A stretch of DNA of 62,565 nt from an uncultured Pseudomonas sp. (GTDB lineage: Bacteria; Pseudomonadota; Gammaproteobacteria; Pseudomonadales; Pseudomonadaceae): contig NZ_CAMPHV010000031.1 of NCBI RefSeq assembly GCF_946886105.1, forward strand, positions 1 to 62,565, written 5' to 3'. The notes beneath the pieces are model-generated. The model did no database searches and was not told where the DNA came from. It saw only the letters and a program-made list of their open reading frames with translations. A program made the position numbers and the translations under genes. Shown here in pieces: positions 24,433 through 34,865 of this stretch. Each line of letters starts with the position of its first letter. Position 1 is the stretch's first letter.

Positions 24433-25263
24433 CTACTGTCTCACCAGCCGGCAATTGTCCGGCGTTATCGCCCCGCTGCTGCGGTAAGGGTTGATGTCCA
24501 GCCCGCCGCGGCGCACATAGCGCGCATACACCGTCAGGTGCTCAGGCTCGAGCAAGCGCTGCAGGTCGAGAAAGATTCGCTCGACGCATTGTTCATGAAA
24601 ATCCGCATGCTGGCGGAAGCTCACCAGGTAGGCCAGCAGACTGGCGTGATCCAAGGCCGCGCCGCGGTACTGCACCACCACCGTGCCCCAATCCGGTTGA
24701 CCGGTGACCGGACAATTGGATTTCAGCAAATGGCTGTGCAGGCTTTCCTCGATCACCCGTGCCGAGTCGCAGCGCAGCAGCTCCGGCGCCGGTGCGGCGT
24801 AATTGCTGATCGCCACATCCAGCTCGTCGATGCAGATGCCCGGCGCACTCGTCACGCCTTCGGCAGTCGCTTCGGCCAAACTGCGCAGGCGCACGCCAAC
24901 GGGTTTGCCCGCCGCCGCCGAAAGGTCTTTTTCCAATAACGCCAGTAACTCGGCGCGGTCGCCAAACATCGTCTGATTCAACGAGTTCAGGTAAAGCTTG
25001 AACGACTTGGATTCGATGATATTCGGCGAGTCTGCCGGAATCGCGAATTCGCCGATGGCCACCACCGGCTTGCCGGATGGCAACAGCCAGGACAGCTCGA
25101 AACAGTTCCAGAAATCCACGCCGCGATAAGGCAGGGTCTCGGCGCTCAGGCCCAGCTCGGCCCATTTCGCCGCCCGGGGAATCGGGAACAGCAAGGACGG
25201 CGTGTAGGTATCGATGTATTCGCTGGCTTTACCCAGAGGCGAATCTTCAGCGGCGGGATGCAT
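24433..25263 (-). CDS. queF: NADPH-dependent 7-cyano-7-deazaguanine reductase QueF
   Basis: Reduces preQ0 to preQ1 in queuosine synthesis. At 276 aa it is the long, two-domain type. It carries the QueF motif [11 protein letters not shown] near residue 88, the nucleophilic Cys in [12 protein letters not shown] with the catalytic Asp, and [10 protein letters not shown] near the C-terminus. ATG at 25263. It lies 47 bp from pyrF, on the same strand. Confidence 0.95.
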   Translation of the reverse strand: MHPAAEDSPLGKASEYIDTYTPSLLFPIPRAAKWAELGLSAETLPYRGVDFWNCFELSWLLPSGKPVVAIGEFAIPADSPNIIESKSFKLYLNSLNQTMFGDRAELLALLEKDLSAAAGKPVGVRLRSLAEATAEGVTSAPGICIDELDVAISNYAAPAPELLRCDSARVIEESLHSHLLKSNCPVTGQPDWGTVVVQYRGAALDHASLLAYLVSFRQHADFHEQCVERIFLDLQRLLEPEHLTVYARYVRRGGLDINPYRSSGAITPDNCRLVRQ

Positions 25264-25310
25264 GTGTCAAAACCTGGTTAATCGAACGAATCGGTAGGAG
25301 GATCTGGGAT

Positions 25311-26009
25311 TCAGGCCAATTCGGCAACGACCGCGGCCAACGCCTGCGCCGGATCGGCAGCTTGGCTGATCGGCCGGCCGATGACCAGATAATCGGAACC
25401 GACATCCATGGCCTGGCGTGGGGTCAGAATACGCCGTTGATCGTCCTGAGCGCTGCCGGCCGGACGAATCCCTGGGGTCACCAGTTGTAATGCGGGATAG
25501 GCGCTTTTCAACGCCTGGGCTTCCTGCGCGGAGCAGACCAGACCATCCAGCCCCGCCTGAGCGGCCAAGCCGGCCAGGCGCAGCACCTGGGCTTGGGGCT
25601 CGATATCCAGGCCGATGCCGGCCAGGTCCTCGCGCTCCATGCTGGTCAGCACGGTTACGCCGATCAGCAGCGGTTTGGCGCCGCCCAGTTGGTCGAGGGT
25701 TTCGCGGCACGCGGCCATCATGCGCAAGCCGCCCGAGCAATGCACATTGACCATCCACACGCCCATCTCGGCCGCGGCTTTGACCGCCATGGCCGTGGTG
25801 TTCGGAATGTCGTGAAACTTCAAGTCGAGGAACACCTCGAAACCTTTCCCGGCCAGGGCACTGACGATATCCGGACCGCAGCGGGTGAACAGCTCCTTGC
25901 CGACCTTGACCCGGCACAACCGAGGGTCGAGACGATCGGCCAGCGCCAGGGCGGCATCACGGGTCGGGAAATCCAGGGCAACGATGATCGGGGTCTGGCA
26001 GGCGGACAT
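25311..26009 (-). CDS. pyrF: orotidine 5'-phosphate decarboxylase
   Basis: Last step of UMP synthesis. The 232-aa TIM-barrel protein has VALDFPT at the N-terminus, the active-site motif [12 protein letters not shown] (Lys and Asp), GVTVLTSM, and TPGIRPAG and [11 protein letters not shown] for the phosphate site. I chose the ATG at 26009; the longer open frame overlaps upstream non-homologous sequence. Complete and normal length. Confidence 0.95.
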   Translation of the reverse strand: MSACQTPIIVALDFPTRDAALALADRLDPRLCRVKVGKELFTRCGPDIVSALAGKGFEVFLDLKFHDIPNTTAMAVKAAAEMGVWMVNVHCSGGLRMMAACRETLDQLGGAKPLLIGVTVLTSMEREDLAGIGLDIEPQAQVLRLAGLAAQAGLDGLVCSAQEAQALKSAYPALQLVTPGIRPAGSAQDDQRRILTPRQAMDVGSDYLVIGRPISQAADPAQALAAVVAELA

Positions 26010-26082
26010 GGACGGGCTCTCGGCAGGACAAATTCGCCGCGCATTATAGCGGAACCCGTATGCAATTGCCGATTCGCCGCCC

Positions 26083-27294
26083 CTAACCGAGGCACCTGCG
26101 CAAACGTGCGGCATCACTGCTCGTGCAGTTGAGCGCCACGCGTTCCAGTCCCAGCCAGGCGGCCAACGCTTGCAGGTTGCGCGCCAGCGCAAGCAACGCG
26201 TCCTCATCCAGGCCTGGCGTTTCCACATGCAGCGCATGCACGGCCAGACAGCTTTGGGCGCGTTCGGCGCGCAAATCCAGGCGTGCCAGCAGACGATCGC
26301 GGTACAGAAACGGCAGTACGTAATAGCCATACACCCGTTTGTGTTGCGGGGTGTAGATCTCCAGGCGATAGCGGAAGTCGAACAAACGCTCGGTACGCGC
26401 CCGCTCCCAGATCAGCGAGTCGAAGGGTGAGAGCAAGGCGCTGGCCTCGACCTTGCGCGGAATTTTCGGCTCGCCCCGGCAATACGCGGGCTGCGCCCAA
26501 TCCTGCACCCGCACCGCCTGAAGTTCGCCGGCCTCGAGCAGTTCGGCCAACCGCGCCTGGCTGTCGCGGGTGCCCAGGCGGTAGTAGTCGCGCAAGTCCT
26601 TTTCCGTGGCCACGCCCAGGGCCTCGGCCGCATGCAGCAATAACCGCCGCTGCGCCTCGGCGCTCTCCACCTCGGGTGCATTCAGTACGGCAGTGGGCAA
26701 TACCCGTTCCGGCAGGTCGTATAAACGCTCGAAACCGCGACGCCCGGCAACGGTCACCTCGCCGGCGGCGAACAACCATTCGAGGGCGTGCTTTTCCGCA
26801 CTCCATCCCCACCAGGCACTGCTGCCGGCGGCTTTCTGCCCCAGGCTGCCGGCGCCCAATGCGCCCTGCTCACGGACCGCCTGCAACACCCGCCGAATCA
26901 ATGACTGCTGCTCGCGGCCAAAACGCGCCATCTGTTTATAGATGCCCTCGCCATTGCGCGCTTGCTGCATGCGCCAGCGTAGCAGCGGATAGAACGACAG
27001 CGGTAGCAGGGACGCCTCATGCCCCCAGTACTCGAATAATCCGCGACGACGCCCGCCACTCCAGGCCGCTTTCTCCAATAGCGTTCGGTCATAGGCGCCG
27101 AGGCGGGAAAACAGCGGCAGATAATGCGACCGCACCAGCGCGTTCACCGAGTCGATCTGCAACACGCCGAGCCGGGCGATCTGCGCGAGCACTTGCCGGT
27201 GACCGACAGCGCCCGGTAGCGCACGGCCGAAGCCCTGGGCGCGCAGCGCCAGGCGCCGGGCTTGGGCGAGGGTCAATGTCTGCGTCGAAGTCAT
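26083..27294 (-). CDS. YcaQ/AlkX-type crosslink-repair DNA glycosylase
   Basis: A 403-aa protein of the HTH_42/AlkZ-like family. Near residue 45 it has [20 protein letters not shown] with the Q-x-D catalytic motif of E. coli YcaQ (AlkX), which unhooks interstrand crosslinks and removes alkylated bases. Further winged-helix segments and a C-terminal [19 protein letters not shown] follow. Starts at the ATG at 27294, 5 bp after the DUF3291 stop. An AlkA-type glycosylase and an Ogt-type methyltransferase are also present farther along. Confidence 0.85.
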   Translation of the reverse strand: MTSTQTLTLAQARRLALRAQGFGRALPGAVGHRQVLAQIARLGVLQIDSVNALVRSHYLPLFSRLGAYDRTLLEKAAWSGGRRRGLFEYWGHEASLLPLSFYPLLRWRMQQARNGEGIYKQMARFGREQQSLIRRVLQAVREQGALGAGSLGQKAAGSSAWWGWSAEKHALEWLFAAGEVTVAGRRGFERLYDLPERVLPTAVLNAPEVESAEAQRRLLLHAAEALGVATEKDLRDYYRLGTRDSQARLAELLEAGELQAVRVQDWAQPAYCRGEPKIPRKVEASALLSPFDSLIWERARTERLFDFRYRLEIYTPQHKRVYGYYVLPFLYRDRLLARLDLRAERAQSCLAVHALHVETPGLDEDALLALARNLQALAAWLGLERVALNCTSSDAARLRRCLG

Positions 27295-27299
27295 GTCAT

Positions 27300-27755
27300 T
27301 CAGCGGCCGCCGAAAGGAGGCGCGAACGCCTGGCGAAAACTGAACGCTTGCGCCGTCGGTCCTTTTTCGCGCAACCATTGCAAACGCTCGACGGCTTCCA
27401 ACTCGCAGGGCAAGTGTCCGGCCGGCACCCACCAGAGCACCATGTGCGCCTCGCCCATCCGACTGAACCATTCGTTACGGCGCTTGAGCATCTCGGCATG
27501 GGCGGACTTGTAGACATAGTCCTTGAGTGCATCGATATCGCGCCAAAGCGACAGGTTGACCAGCACGTCCTCACCAAAGGGGCGTATCGCGGTGGCATCG
27601 CCCGCCTCGTCCTGCAAACGCCAGACGAACCCCGGCGAGGCTTCGGCCAGCGCATTGATGCGCTCCAGATTGGCGACGAAATCCGCCATACCTGGAGACT
27701 CCAGTGGATGCTTCATGCTGGCGATATTCAACTGCGCGAGATGGTAGACGGACAT
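27300..27755 (-). CDS. DUF3291-family protein
   Basis: A 151-aa protein resembling the DUF3291 (ABM-like alpha-beta barrel) family: YHLAQLNIASMKHPLE at the start, FVWRLQDE, a W-rich NLSLWRDIDALKDYVY, and HMVLWWVPAGHLP near residue 115. Relatives are unstudied; the fold resembles heme- or small-molecule-binding dimeric barrels. Probably co-transcribed with the YcaQ-like gene and the upstream transporter (26-bp gap). Confidence 0.8.
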   Translation of the reverse strand: MSVYHLAQLNIASMKHPLESPGMADFVANLERINALAEASPGFVWRLQDEAGDATAIRPFGEDVLVNLSLWRDIDALKDYVYKSAHAEMLKRRNEWFSRMGEAHMVLWWVPAGHLPCELEAVERLQWLREKGPTAQAFSFRQAFAPPFGGR

Positions 27756-27781
27756 CCGTTCGCTCCTTGTGTCTGTGTCCT

Positions 27782-28717
27782 TCAGCGTAGCGCCAGCCAG
27801 GCACTGAGGCGCTTGCCCACCCAGGCATGATTGCTGACCAGAACGATCCCGAGCACCACCAGCAGCGCACCGGCGACGAAATTCAGGCTCAACGGCTCGC
27901 CGAGGATCAGCACGCCGAAGGTCACACCGAACATCGGGGTCATAAACGAGAACACCGCCATGTTCGACGCCAGGTAACGGCGTAGCAACCAGTACCAGGT
28001 GAGGTAGCTGAGAAACGACACCACAACGCCCTGAAACAACACGCTGCTGACGCTGATCGCTGTCCAACGGATCGGCCCGAGCTGGTCGGTCACGGCGGCG
28101 TAACCCAGCAACAACGCAAAAGAAACGCCGAGCTGATAGAACAGCGTCAGCGTCGGCGGCGCTTCGGACAGGCGCGAGCCGCGCACCACCACGGTGGTCG
28201 CGCCCCAGGCCGCGCCCGCCAACAAGCCGAACGCATCGCCGAGCAGCACGTAGCGATCCATCGTCGTCCACTGCAGGCCCACGCCGAACGCCACGGCTAT
28301 ACCGGCGAAGCACAGGGCGATGCCCAGCCATTGCAGCCGGTACAAGCGCTCATGCGGCAGCAGGAGGTGCAGGCCCAGGGCGGAAAAGATCGGCGCCGTA
28401 TAGAGAAACACCGCGATGTGCGACGCCGAGGTGTACTGCAAACCGAGCGCGATGAAAAAGAACTCCAGAGCGAACAGCACACCGGCCAGCAAGCCGCCGC
28501 GCCAGGTGCACCCCAGCCATCCCTGCCAGCCGCGCTGCCACAGAATCAACGCACCGACCAACAGCGCGGCAATCCCCGAACGCAGCGCGACCTGCAGTAG
28601 CGGTGCGATATCCGCGGCCGCCAGCTTGATCGCCACCTGCTGGAAGCCCCAGATGGCGCACAGCAGCAACATCAACTGGAACAGAAATACATCGGCGTCC
28701 TTGCGCATGGCACTCAT
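27782..28717 (-). CDS. EamA/DMT-family transporter
   Basis: An inner-membrane drug/metabolite transporter of 311 aa with about ten hydrophobic segments in two homologous EamA repeats (first repeat GFQQVAIKLAAADIAPLLQV; second repeat AGAAWGATTVVVRGS). Start at the ATG 28717; an extended upstream frame has no homology. Members export small metabolites; the substrate is unknown. Confidence 0.85.
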   Translation of the reverse strand: MSAMRKDADVFLFQLMLLLCAIWGFQQVAIKLAAADIAPLLQVALRSGIAALLVGALILWQRGWQGWLGCTWRGGLLAGVLFALEFFFIALGLQYTSASHIAVFLYTAPIFSALGLHLLLPHERLYRLQWLGIALCFAGIAVAFGVGLQWTTMDRYVLLGDAFGLLAGAAWGATTVVVRGSRLSEAPPTLTLFYQLGVSFALLLGYAAVTDQLGPIRWTAISVSSVLFQGVVVSFLSYLTWYWLLRRYLASNMAVFSFMTPMFGVTFGVLILGEPLSLNFVAGALLVVLGIVLVSNHAWVGKRLSAWLALR

Positions 28718-28759
28718 GCGGACAGGCTTCTTGCGGCAACCATAAATTCCTCTGCGCAA

Positions 28760-28993
28760 CTATTTCGAAAGTGGATCATCCCAGAACGGGCGCTCAGTCT
28801 CCTCCAGAATATCGGCCCGACTCAAGCCGAGGTCCTTGAGCGCCGCATCGCCCAGCGTCGCCAGTTGCTGGCGCTGCTTGGCCAGCTCGTTCCAGCGCTT
28901 GAGCCGACGCCAGACCAGCCCGACCAGTGCTCTCGGGCTCAGCGTTTGCGGTTGCCACGCACTTGCTATTGCATAACCTTTTTGACCTTTCAT
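28760..28993 (-). CDS. DUF1127-family small protein
   Basis: A 77-aa protein with the DUF1127 core: WRRLKRWNELAKQRQQLATL, then GDAALKDLGLSRADI. Such arginine-rich small proteins are often stress- or RNA-linked, though poorly known. GGAGGG precedes the ATG at 28993. It is divergent from the LysR gene at 29090, which probably controls it (inference). Confidence 0.85.
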   Translation of the reverse strand: MKGQKGYAIASAWQPQTLSPRALVGLVWRRLKRWNELAKQRQQLATLGDAALKDLGLSRADILEETERPFWDDPLSK

Positions 28994-29089
28994 CTCGTTG
29001 CCCTCCTGTGGGGTTGGCGACAGTCTCTCGCCGAGCTTATGATCAAGCCAACGAATGTTTCTTATGCAATCCATTTTAGAGATTGATGA

Positions 29090-29944
29090 ATGGCCAACTA
29101 CCCGAGTATCGATAGCGAGCTGCTGCGCACCTTTGTCGCGATCGCCGACCATGGCGGCTTCACCCGCGCGGCGGAAATGGTCAATCGCACCCAATCGGCA
29201 GTCAGTATGCAGATGAAACGCCTGGAAGAAGACGTGATGCAGCGCCCGCTGTTCCTGCGCGAAGGCCGCCAGTTCAGCCTGACCGCCGAGGGCCAGCTAT
29301 TGCTGAGCTATGCCCGGCGGATTCTCAAATTGCATGCCGAGGTGATGAACAGCATGCGCGAGCCGGATATGGTCGGCACCGTGCGCATCGGTACGCCGGA
29401 CGATTATGTGATGCGCTTCATGCAGGGCGTGCTGGTGCGTTTCGCCGACGCCTACCCGCTGGTGCAAGTGGAATTGCACTGCGAACCCTCGTTTCAACTG
29501 CTGCAACGCCAGGACCTCGACCTGACCATCGTCACCCGCGAGCCGGGCACCGAAATCGGCCAACTGCTGCGCCAGGAACGTCTGGTCTGGGCCCAGGCCC
29601 GCGGCAGCAACCTGCACACGCGGAGCACCTTGCCGTTGGCGATGTTCAACTCCCATTGTTTCTGTCGTTCCTGGGCCTGTAACGGCCTGGACGCCATGGC
29701 GCGCGAATACCGCATCGCCTACACCAGCCCCAGCCTGTCGGCGATCATGGCCGCGGTCAGCGCCGGCCTGGCGATCACCGCGCAACTGCAAAGCCTGATC
29801 ACCGCGGACCTGGAGATTATCGGCGAGGCGCAAGGCCTGCCGGGTATGCCAATGGCCAGTATCGTGCTGCTGCGTAACGGCAGCACCCAGTCCCAGGTCA
29901 CCGAGACCTTGGCCGAGCAGATCGTCGAAAGCTTCAGATTCTAA
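29090..29944 (+). CDS. LysR-family transcriptional regulator
   Basis: A 284-aa regulator: winged helix-turn-helix at residues 6-65 (LLRTFVAIADHGGFTRAAEM, then QSAVSMQMKRLEEDV) and a LysR substrate-binding domain. The effector is unknown. It is divergent from the DUF1127 gene across a 96-bp AT-rich spacer and overlaps the end of the TSUP gene on the other strand by 11 bp. Confidence 0.9.
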   Translation: MANYPSIDSELLRTFVAIADHGGFTRAAEMVNRTQSAVSMQMKRLEEDVMQRPLFLREGRQFSLTAEGQLLLSYARRILKLHAEVMNSMREPDMVGTVRIGTPDDYVMRFMQGVLVRFADAYPLVQVELHCEPSFQLLQRQDLDLTIVTREPGTEIGQLLRQERLVWAQARGSNLHTRSTLPLAMFNSHCFCRSWACNGLDAMAREYRIAYTSPSLSAIMAAVSAGLAITAQLQSLITADLEIIGEAQGLPGMPMASIVLLRNGSTQSQVTETLAEQIVESFRF

Positions 29945-30689
29945 GCCCGAGCAGCACCGCGCAGAGCAGCAGGAAACCGACGAACAATAGGCGTAGCCTG
30001 CGCTCCGGCAACGCATGGGCCAGGCGCACGCCCCAACTGATGCTGAGCAAGCCGCCCAATGCCAGAGGCGCCGCCAGCGCCCAATCGACATGGCCGTGCA
30101 GGCCATAGGTCACCAGGGTTACCGCGGTGCTCGGAGCGGCCAGCGACAGCGAAAGCCCCTGGGCGATCACCTGGGTGACGCCGAACACGCCGGTCAACAC
30201 CGGCACCGCCAATACCGCGCCGCCCACACCGAACAAACCGCCTAGCAACCCCGCTCCGCTACCGAGCGCGGCCAGCCACGGCCAGGGCTGACGCAATGTG
30301 GTACCGCCGGCCTGCGGACGAAAATACAAGCGCGACAGGTTGTAAGCGGCCAATGCCAGGAGGAACGCGACGAAGCCCACACGCATCAGCTCCGCATCAA
30401 GATTCACCGCCCAGCCGGCACCGAGTAATGCGCAGAGAAAACTGCTCGCAGCCAGAATCAGCGCATGGCGCCATTCGATGCGGTTGCGCTGGTGATAACG
30501 CCACAAGGCCAACACCACGTTCGGCACCACCATCACCAGGGCCGTGCCCTGGGCCATCTGCTGATCCAGCCCGAACAGCACACCGAGCGCCGGAATCGCA
30601 ATCAGGCCGCCGCCGATACCGAACAGCCCACCGAGGGCGCCGAGCGACAAACCGAGCATCAGGTTCAAAGCAAAATCAATCGGGTCCAT
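29934..30689 (-). CDS. TauE/SafE (TSUP) family permease
   Basis: An inner-membrane protein of 251 aa with eight or so hydrophobic segments and two repeats of the family motif (GLFGIGGGLIAIPAL near residue 22; GLFGVGGAVLAVPVLTGVFG near 147). Members move sulfite, sulfonates or organic acids. I place the start at the ATG 30689 behind AAGGAGGTG. It is divergent from a LysR gene at 30793 that may regulate it (inference). Confidence 0.88.
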   Translation of the reverse strand: MDPIDFALNLMLGLSLGALGGLFGIGGGLIAIPALGVLFGLDQQMAQGTALVMVVPNVVLALWRYHQRNRIEWRHALILAASSFLCALLGAGWAVNLDAELMRVGFVAFLLALAAYNLSRLYFRPQAGGTTLRQPWPWLAALGSGAGLLGGLFGVGGAVLAVPVLTGVFGVTQVIAQGLSLSLAAPSTAVTLVTYGLHGHVDWALAAPLALGGLLSISWGVRLAHALPERRLRLLFVGFLLLCAVLLGLRI

Positions 30690-30792
30690 CGACACCTCCT
30701 TGCAGCTGCCGCCCATGCTATCCAGTGGCCTCTAGTTCGGAAACGCACAGCAGCGCACAATGGCTATGCAGAAATCGCACAAGTAAACCGAT

Positions 30793-31749
30793 ATGAATCC
30801 CGATGCACTAACCGATCAACTCAGTCTGTTTCTCGATGTCCTGGAAACCGGCAGCTTTTCCGCGGCCGCACGCCGCCATCCACTAACACCTTCGGCGGTG
30901 GCGCGGCGCATCGATGCGTTGGAGCGCTCGCTGGGCAGCAACCTGTTCAGCCGCAGCACCCACGCGGTTCGCGCCACCCAGGCCGGGCTCGCCTTCGCCG
31001 AACGCGCCCGGCGCATCCTGGCAGAGCTGAACTTGGCCCGCGCCGAAGCCGTATCCCTGAGCAGCGAGCCCGAGGGGCTGATCCGCATCGATGCGCCCGC
31101 GCCGTTCGGCAGGCGTCGGCTGGCACCGGTCATCGCCGAATTTCTCGGCGCCTACCCCGGCCTGGACGTGCAACTGCGCTTGATCGACAGCTTCGTCGAT
31201 CTACAGGGCGCGCACCTGGGCGAAGTCGACCTGGTGTTACGCATCGGACCCCTGGCGGATACCCGCTTGGTCGCCACCGCCCTGTCGCCGATGATCCGGG
31301 TGGCATGCGCCAGCCCCGACTATCTGGCGCGCCGCGGTGTGCCACGTGCGCCCGATGAGCTCGTCGAACACGACGGCATCGACTGGAGCAGCCTGGCGCC
31401 GCCCTATGCCTGGCGCTTCGAACAGCACGGCAAGCTGCAGTTGTATCGCCCCAAACGCCTGCGCATGACCGCTAACAACGCGGAAGCCCTGCTGTTCAGC
31501 GCGCTGGCCGGCCTGGGCATCGCCCACTTACCGACCTGGCTGATCAGCGAATACCTGCTACGCGGCGAACTGCTGCCGCTGTTCTGCGAAAACGGCCTGC
31601 CTGCGCCCGAACCCAGCGGCATCTATGCCCTGCGCCTGGAGCGCGAAACCGATTCGCGCAGCCGCCTGCTGCTGGAGTTTCTCAAGTCGCGCTTTGGGCC
31701 CGTGGCGCCCTGGGACCTGGCCCTGCAAAGCGGTCTGAATCTTGGCTAA
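30793..31749 (+). CDS. LysR-family transcriptional regulator
   Basis: A 318-aa regulator with an N-terminal winged helix (LFLDVLETGSFSAAARRHPL, then TPSAVARRIDALERSLG) and a LysR effector domain of the CrgA/PA-type (PEGLIRIDAPAPFGRR, LVLRIGPL). Divergent from the TSUP permease with a 103-bp spacer. Target unknown. Confidence 0.9.
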   Translation: MNPDALTDQLSLFLDVLETGSFSAAARRHPLTPSAVARRIDALERSLGSNLFSRSTHAVRATQAGLAFAERARRILAELNLARAEAVSLSSEPEGLIRIDAPAPFGRRRLAPVIAEFLGAYPGLDVQLRLIDSFVDLQGAHLGEVDLVLRIGPLADTRLVATALSPMIRVACASPDYLARRGVPRAPDELVEHDGIDWSSLAPPYAWRFEQHGKLQLYRPKRLRMTANNAEALLFSALAGLGIAHLPTWLISEYLLRGELLPLFCENGLPAPEPSGIYALRLERETDSRSRLLLEFLKSRFGPVAPWDLALQSGLNLG

Positions 31750-31770
31750 TCGCGGCGCACAAGCAACCCT

Positions 31771-31839
31771 GTAGCCCGGATGAAATCCGGGGGGAGATCT
31801 ATCCCCGCAAACCCGCTCCCGGATTGCCTCCGGGCTGCT
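31771..31839. repeat. REP-like palindrome downstream of the LysR gene
   Basis: An imperfect inverted repeat around GTAGCCCGGATGAAATCCGG and the complement-like CCCGGATTGCCTCCGGGCT, a form widely seen as intergenic repeats in pseudomonads. The arms are about 8-14 bp and interrupted. Confidence 0.5.
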
Positions 31840-31916
31840 GATCGGCGCCCCTGCAGGAGCAGTCTTGACGCCCCATGCCCAAGCATGGAACGAGTAATCC
31901 GACAAACCCCGGACAG

Positions 31917-31945
31917 AAAAAAGCCCGGCACTGAGGCCGGGCTTT
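31917..31945 (-). terminator. intrinsic terminator of efp
   Basis: On the minus strand, AAAGCCCGGCCTCAGTGCCGG continues as a GC stem followed by a T run (AAAAAA on plus). It lies 23 bp downstream of the efp stop. Confidence 0.85.
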
Positions 31946-31967
31946 ATGCTCGCGATTAAAGCAGGTC

Positions 31968-32540
31968 TTAGACCGGAGCTTTAGCGCGCGACTTGTATTC
32001 GCCGGTACGGGTATCGATTTCGATCCAGTCGTCGATGTTGCAGAAATCGGCAACCTTGACTTCAGTACCGTTGCTCAGCTTGGCGGGCTTCATCACCTTG
32101 CCGGAAGTGTCGCCACGGGCCGAACCTTCGGTGTAAGTGATCTGACGCACGATGGTAGTCGGCAGATCGACCGATACCACTTTGCCTTCGAAGAACACGG
32201 CTTCGCAGACGTCGGTCATGCCGTCGACGATGAAAGGCATAACGCTTTCCAGATCGTCTTTGTTCAGCTCGTACTGGTTGAACTCTTCGTCCATAAAGAC
32301 GTAGTTCGGCTCGCTGTAGTAGGAGTAGGTCACCGCTACGCGATCGAGGATCACCGGCTCCATCTTGTCGTCGGCTTTGTAGACGGTCTCGGTCGAGGAA
32401 CCGGTCAACAGGTTGCGCAGCTTCATTTTGACGATGGCGCTGTTACGACCGGACTTGGTGAATTCGGCCTTCTGGATAAGCCAAGGTTGGCCGTCGATCA
32501 GAGCCACACTGTTGGGCTTCATTTCTTGTGCGGTTTTCAT
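31968..32540 (-). CDS. efp: elongation factor P
   Basis: Promotes peptide-bond formation at polyproline stalls. A 190-aa protein with the three EF-P domains (KOW-like, OB, C-terminal). Arg32 (KSGRNS) at the tip of domain I is the site rhamnosylated by EarP in pseudomonads, unlike the Lys34 type of E. coli. The earP gene lies directly upstream on the same strand, 47 bp away. Confidence 0.97.
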   Translation of the reverse strand: MKTAQEMKPNSVALIDGQPWLIQKAEFTKSGRNSAIVKMKLRNLLTGSSTETVYKADDKMEPVILDRVAVTYSYYSEPNYVFMDEEFNQYELNKDDLESVMPFIVDGMTDVCEAVFFEGKVVSVDLPTTIVRQITYTEGSARGDTSGKVMKPAKLSNGTEVKVADFCNIDDWIEIDTRTGEYKSRAKAPV

Positions 32541-32587
32541 ACTAGGATCCGGATTTGGATGGAGTTACAGAATTTCTAGGCCGCGTA

Positions 32588-33721
32588 TCATAGCCAATTT
32601 AGGTAAAAGTGTGCCAGCGCCGCGGCAAGATCGGGCTGAGAGGCCTGTCGCAGACACCAGCGCTCGGCATGCTCGGCCAGCTCCGGCCAGCTCTCGAGCA
32701 ACGCCTGCCAGGAGTCGCCGAGCGCTTCATCCGTGTTCCAGGCGCGCCAAAAGCCCGTCAGCGCCGCACTCGCCGTCGGCGACAAACCCTCTATATAGAG
32801 TGCGAGAAAAGCCTCGAGCTTATCCAGATGGGCATCTTCCGCCTGCCGGTAAATATGCCAAAGCAGTGGCCGCCCGGCCCATTGCGCGCGCACGAACGAA
32901 TCCTCGCCACGCACGGCGTTGAGCTCGCAGCACCAGAGCATGCGATCGTATTGGTCTTGCCGGACAAACGGCAGTATCTGCACCTGCAATTGGCCGCGTC
33001 GGTGGACATCCCCGGCGCCCAGCGCGCAGCAGCCGAGCCAGGCCTGCAGATCGCCGAGAATGCGCCCTTCCGGGACCAGCAATTGAGTAACGCGAGTATC
33101 AGCGGCCAGCGTGTCCAGCCAATCACCCAGGGCATCGCTCTCATAGGCGAACAGCGATATCAACCGCGCCCCAGGCAGCGCCTGCACCCCGAGGCTGTGC
33201 AGAAAACCCGCGCGCGCCTGCACATCGGCTTGAAAAGCCTGCCGACGTGCGAGCAGATCGCGCTCGCGCAGCAAGCCGCCGCTGCCCGCGGTAAAGCCCG
33301 GAAAGAAGAAGAACTTTTGCAGGCCATTGGATTGCAACGACGGCAAACCATGGCAACCCTCGACCCACTCCTCGGCGCTGAGGTACTCCAGGTTGAGCCA
33401 CAGCACCTTAGGCTGACGCGCCCTCATGGCCTCGATATAGGCCGCCGGCAACTCGCAGGCAAAGGCCTCGATCACCACATCCGCAGCATCGACCGGTTGC
33501 CAGGGCATGGGCCACAGACGTACCTCCACGCCCTGCTGAACTTGCCGCGTCGCATGCGCGTCCGCCTCGGGGCAAAGACGACCGAACGCACTCAGATCGT
33601 CCACCCACAGCCGCACCCTGGCGTCATGCTCGGCAACCAGTTGCCGCGCCAGACGCCAGGTCACCCCGATATCGCCGTAGTTGTCGATCACACTGCAGAA
33701 AATGTCCCAGCTCGCCTTCAT
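32588..33721 (-). CDS. earP: EF-P arginine rhamnosyltransferase EarP
   Basis: A GT-B glycosyltransferase of 377 aa that adds rhamnose from dTDP-L-rhamnose to Arg32 of EF-P. The N-terminal WDIFCSVIDNYGDIGVTWRL is characteristic, with VLWLNLEYLSAEEWVEGCH and a C-terminal glycine-rich nucleotide-sugar site region. I chose the ATG at 33721; a second ATG at 33733 would add four residues. Next to efp, as expected for Arg32-type EF-P. Confidence 0.93.
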   Translation of the reverse strand: MKASWDIFCSVIDNYGDIGVTWRLARQLVAEHDARVRLWVDDLSAFGRLCPEADAHATRQVQQGVEVRLWPMPWQPVDAADVVIEAFACELPAAYIEAMRARQPKVLWLNLEYLSAEEWVEGCHGLPSLQSNGLQKFFFFPGFTAGSGGLLRERDLLARRQAFQADVQARAGFLHSLGVQALPGARLISLFAYESDALGDWLDTLAADTRVTQLLVPEGRILGDLQAWLGCCALGAGDVHRRGQLQVQILPFVRQDQYDRMLWCCELNAVRGEDSFVRAQWAGRPLLWHIYRQAEDAHLDKLEAFLALYIEGLSPTASAALTGFWRAWNTDEALGDSWQALLESWPELAEHAERWCLRQASQPDLAAALAHFYLNWL

Positions 33722-33808
33722 GCCCAGCCCCATTCATCAGGCGCGCAGTCTAGCAAGAGCCGGGCAGCGAGGCTTGACTCCAAACCAGCCCAAGCGCTGC
33801 ACCCCGTT

Positions 33809-34768
33809 TCAGCCGCGACCGAAACGCTCGCGATAAACCGAAGGCGGCAAGCCGACATTGCCGCGAAATGCCACCCGGAAGCTTTCAACGGAGCGGTAGC
33901 CACAAAGCTCTGCGATGCTTTCGTGCCCCAACTCACTGTTTTCCAACAGCTCCCGCGCCCGGGCCAGACGCTCATGCTGTAACCAGGACTTGGGCGACAT
34001 GCCCGTTGCCTCGCTAAAGCGGCGCAGAAAGGTACGCGCGCTCATTGCCGCCCTTCCCGCCAATTGATCCACGCTCAACGGCTCATGCAAGCGCTCGCGC
34101 GCCCAGTGCATCACCTTGGACAGATCATTGCGCGGGGTTTGACTAAAGGGAGCAGGAATGAATTGCGCTTGCCCGCCCGTGCGTTGCGGTGGGGTTACCA
34201 GGCGTCGCGCCACTGTGTTGGCGACTTGCGTACCGAAGTCGCGGGCAATCAGATGCAAACAGGCATCGATCCCCGCGGCACTGCCCGCCGAGCTAATCAG
34301 TTGCCCGGCATCCACGTAGAGCACATCGGGGTCGACGACAATTGTGGGGAAGCGCTCCGCCAACTCCTCGGCATAACGCCAATGTGTAGTGGCCCGTAAA
34401 CCGTCGAGCAGGCCGGCCGCCGCCAGCACGAACACGCCCGAACAGATAGATACGATTCTGGCGCCACGTGCATGCGCTTCACGCAACGCCTCCAGCAGTG
34501 CCTCGGGTGGCCGCTCGCTGCGGCTGCGCCAACCCGGAACGATGATCGTGCGGGCGCTCGCCAACTGCTCCAACCCGCCATCGGCCAGCACCTGGAATCC
34601 GCCCATGGCACGCATCGGCCCCGGCTCGACTGCAACGATCCGGTGCTGGTACCAGGGAAAGTCGAATTCCGGACGCGGCAACCCGAAGATCTCCACCGCG
34701 ATGCCGAATTCGAATGTGCACAGACCATCATAAGCCAGGATGGCCACTAAACCGGGAGCTTGCAGCAT
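33809..34768 (-). CDS. GlxA/FtrA-type AraC-family transcriptional regulator
   Basis: A 319-aa regulator with an N-terminal DJ-1/PfpI-like class I amidotransferase-like domain (VAILAYDGLCTFEFGIAVEI; VSICSGVFVLAAAGLLDGL) and a C-terminal AraC helix-turn-helix pair (PLSVDQLAGRAAMSARTFLR; GHESIAELCGYRSVESFRVA). A GTG further upstream (34843) would add 25 residues without homology. Divergent from a rhodanese and likely its regulator, the same arrangement as FtrA in other proteobacteria. Confidence 0.85.
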   Translation of the reverse strand: MLQAPGLVAILAYDGLCTFEFGIAVEIFGLPRPEFDFPWYQHRIVAVEPGPMRAMGGFQVLADGGLEQLASARTIIVPGWRSRSERPPEALLEALREAHARGARIVSICSGVFVLAAAGLLDGLRATTHWRYAEELAERFPTIVVDPDVLYVDAGQLISSAGSAAGIDACLHLIARDFGTQVANTVARRLVTPPQRTGGQAQFIPAPFSQTPRNDLSKVMHWARERLHEPLSVDQLAGRAAMSARTFLRRFSEATGMSPKSWLQHERLARARELLENSELGHESIAELCGYRSVESFRVAFRGNVGLPPSVYRERFGRG

Positions 34769-34865
34769 TGGCGGAAAATTACCAGTTGATGTCTTCTGCG
34801 CCACTGTAGCGCCAAATCGGACGTAGTTATAGTGACTCGACACCCACCGACCACCGGAGAATCCA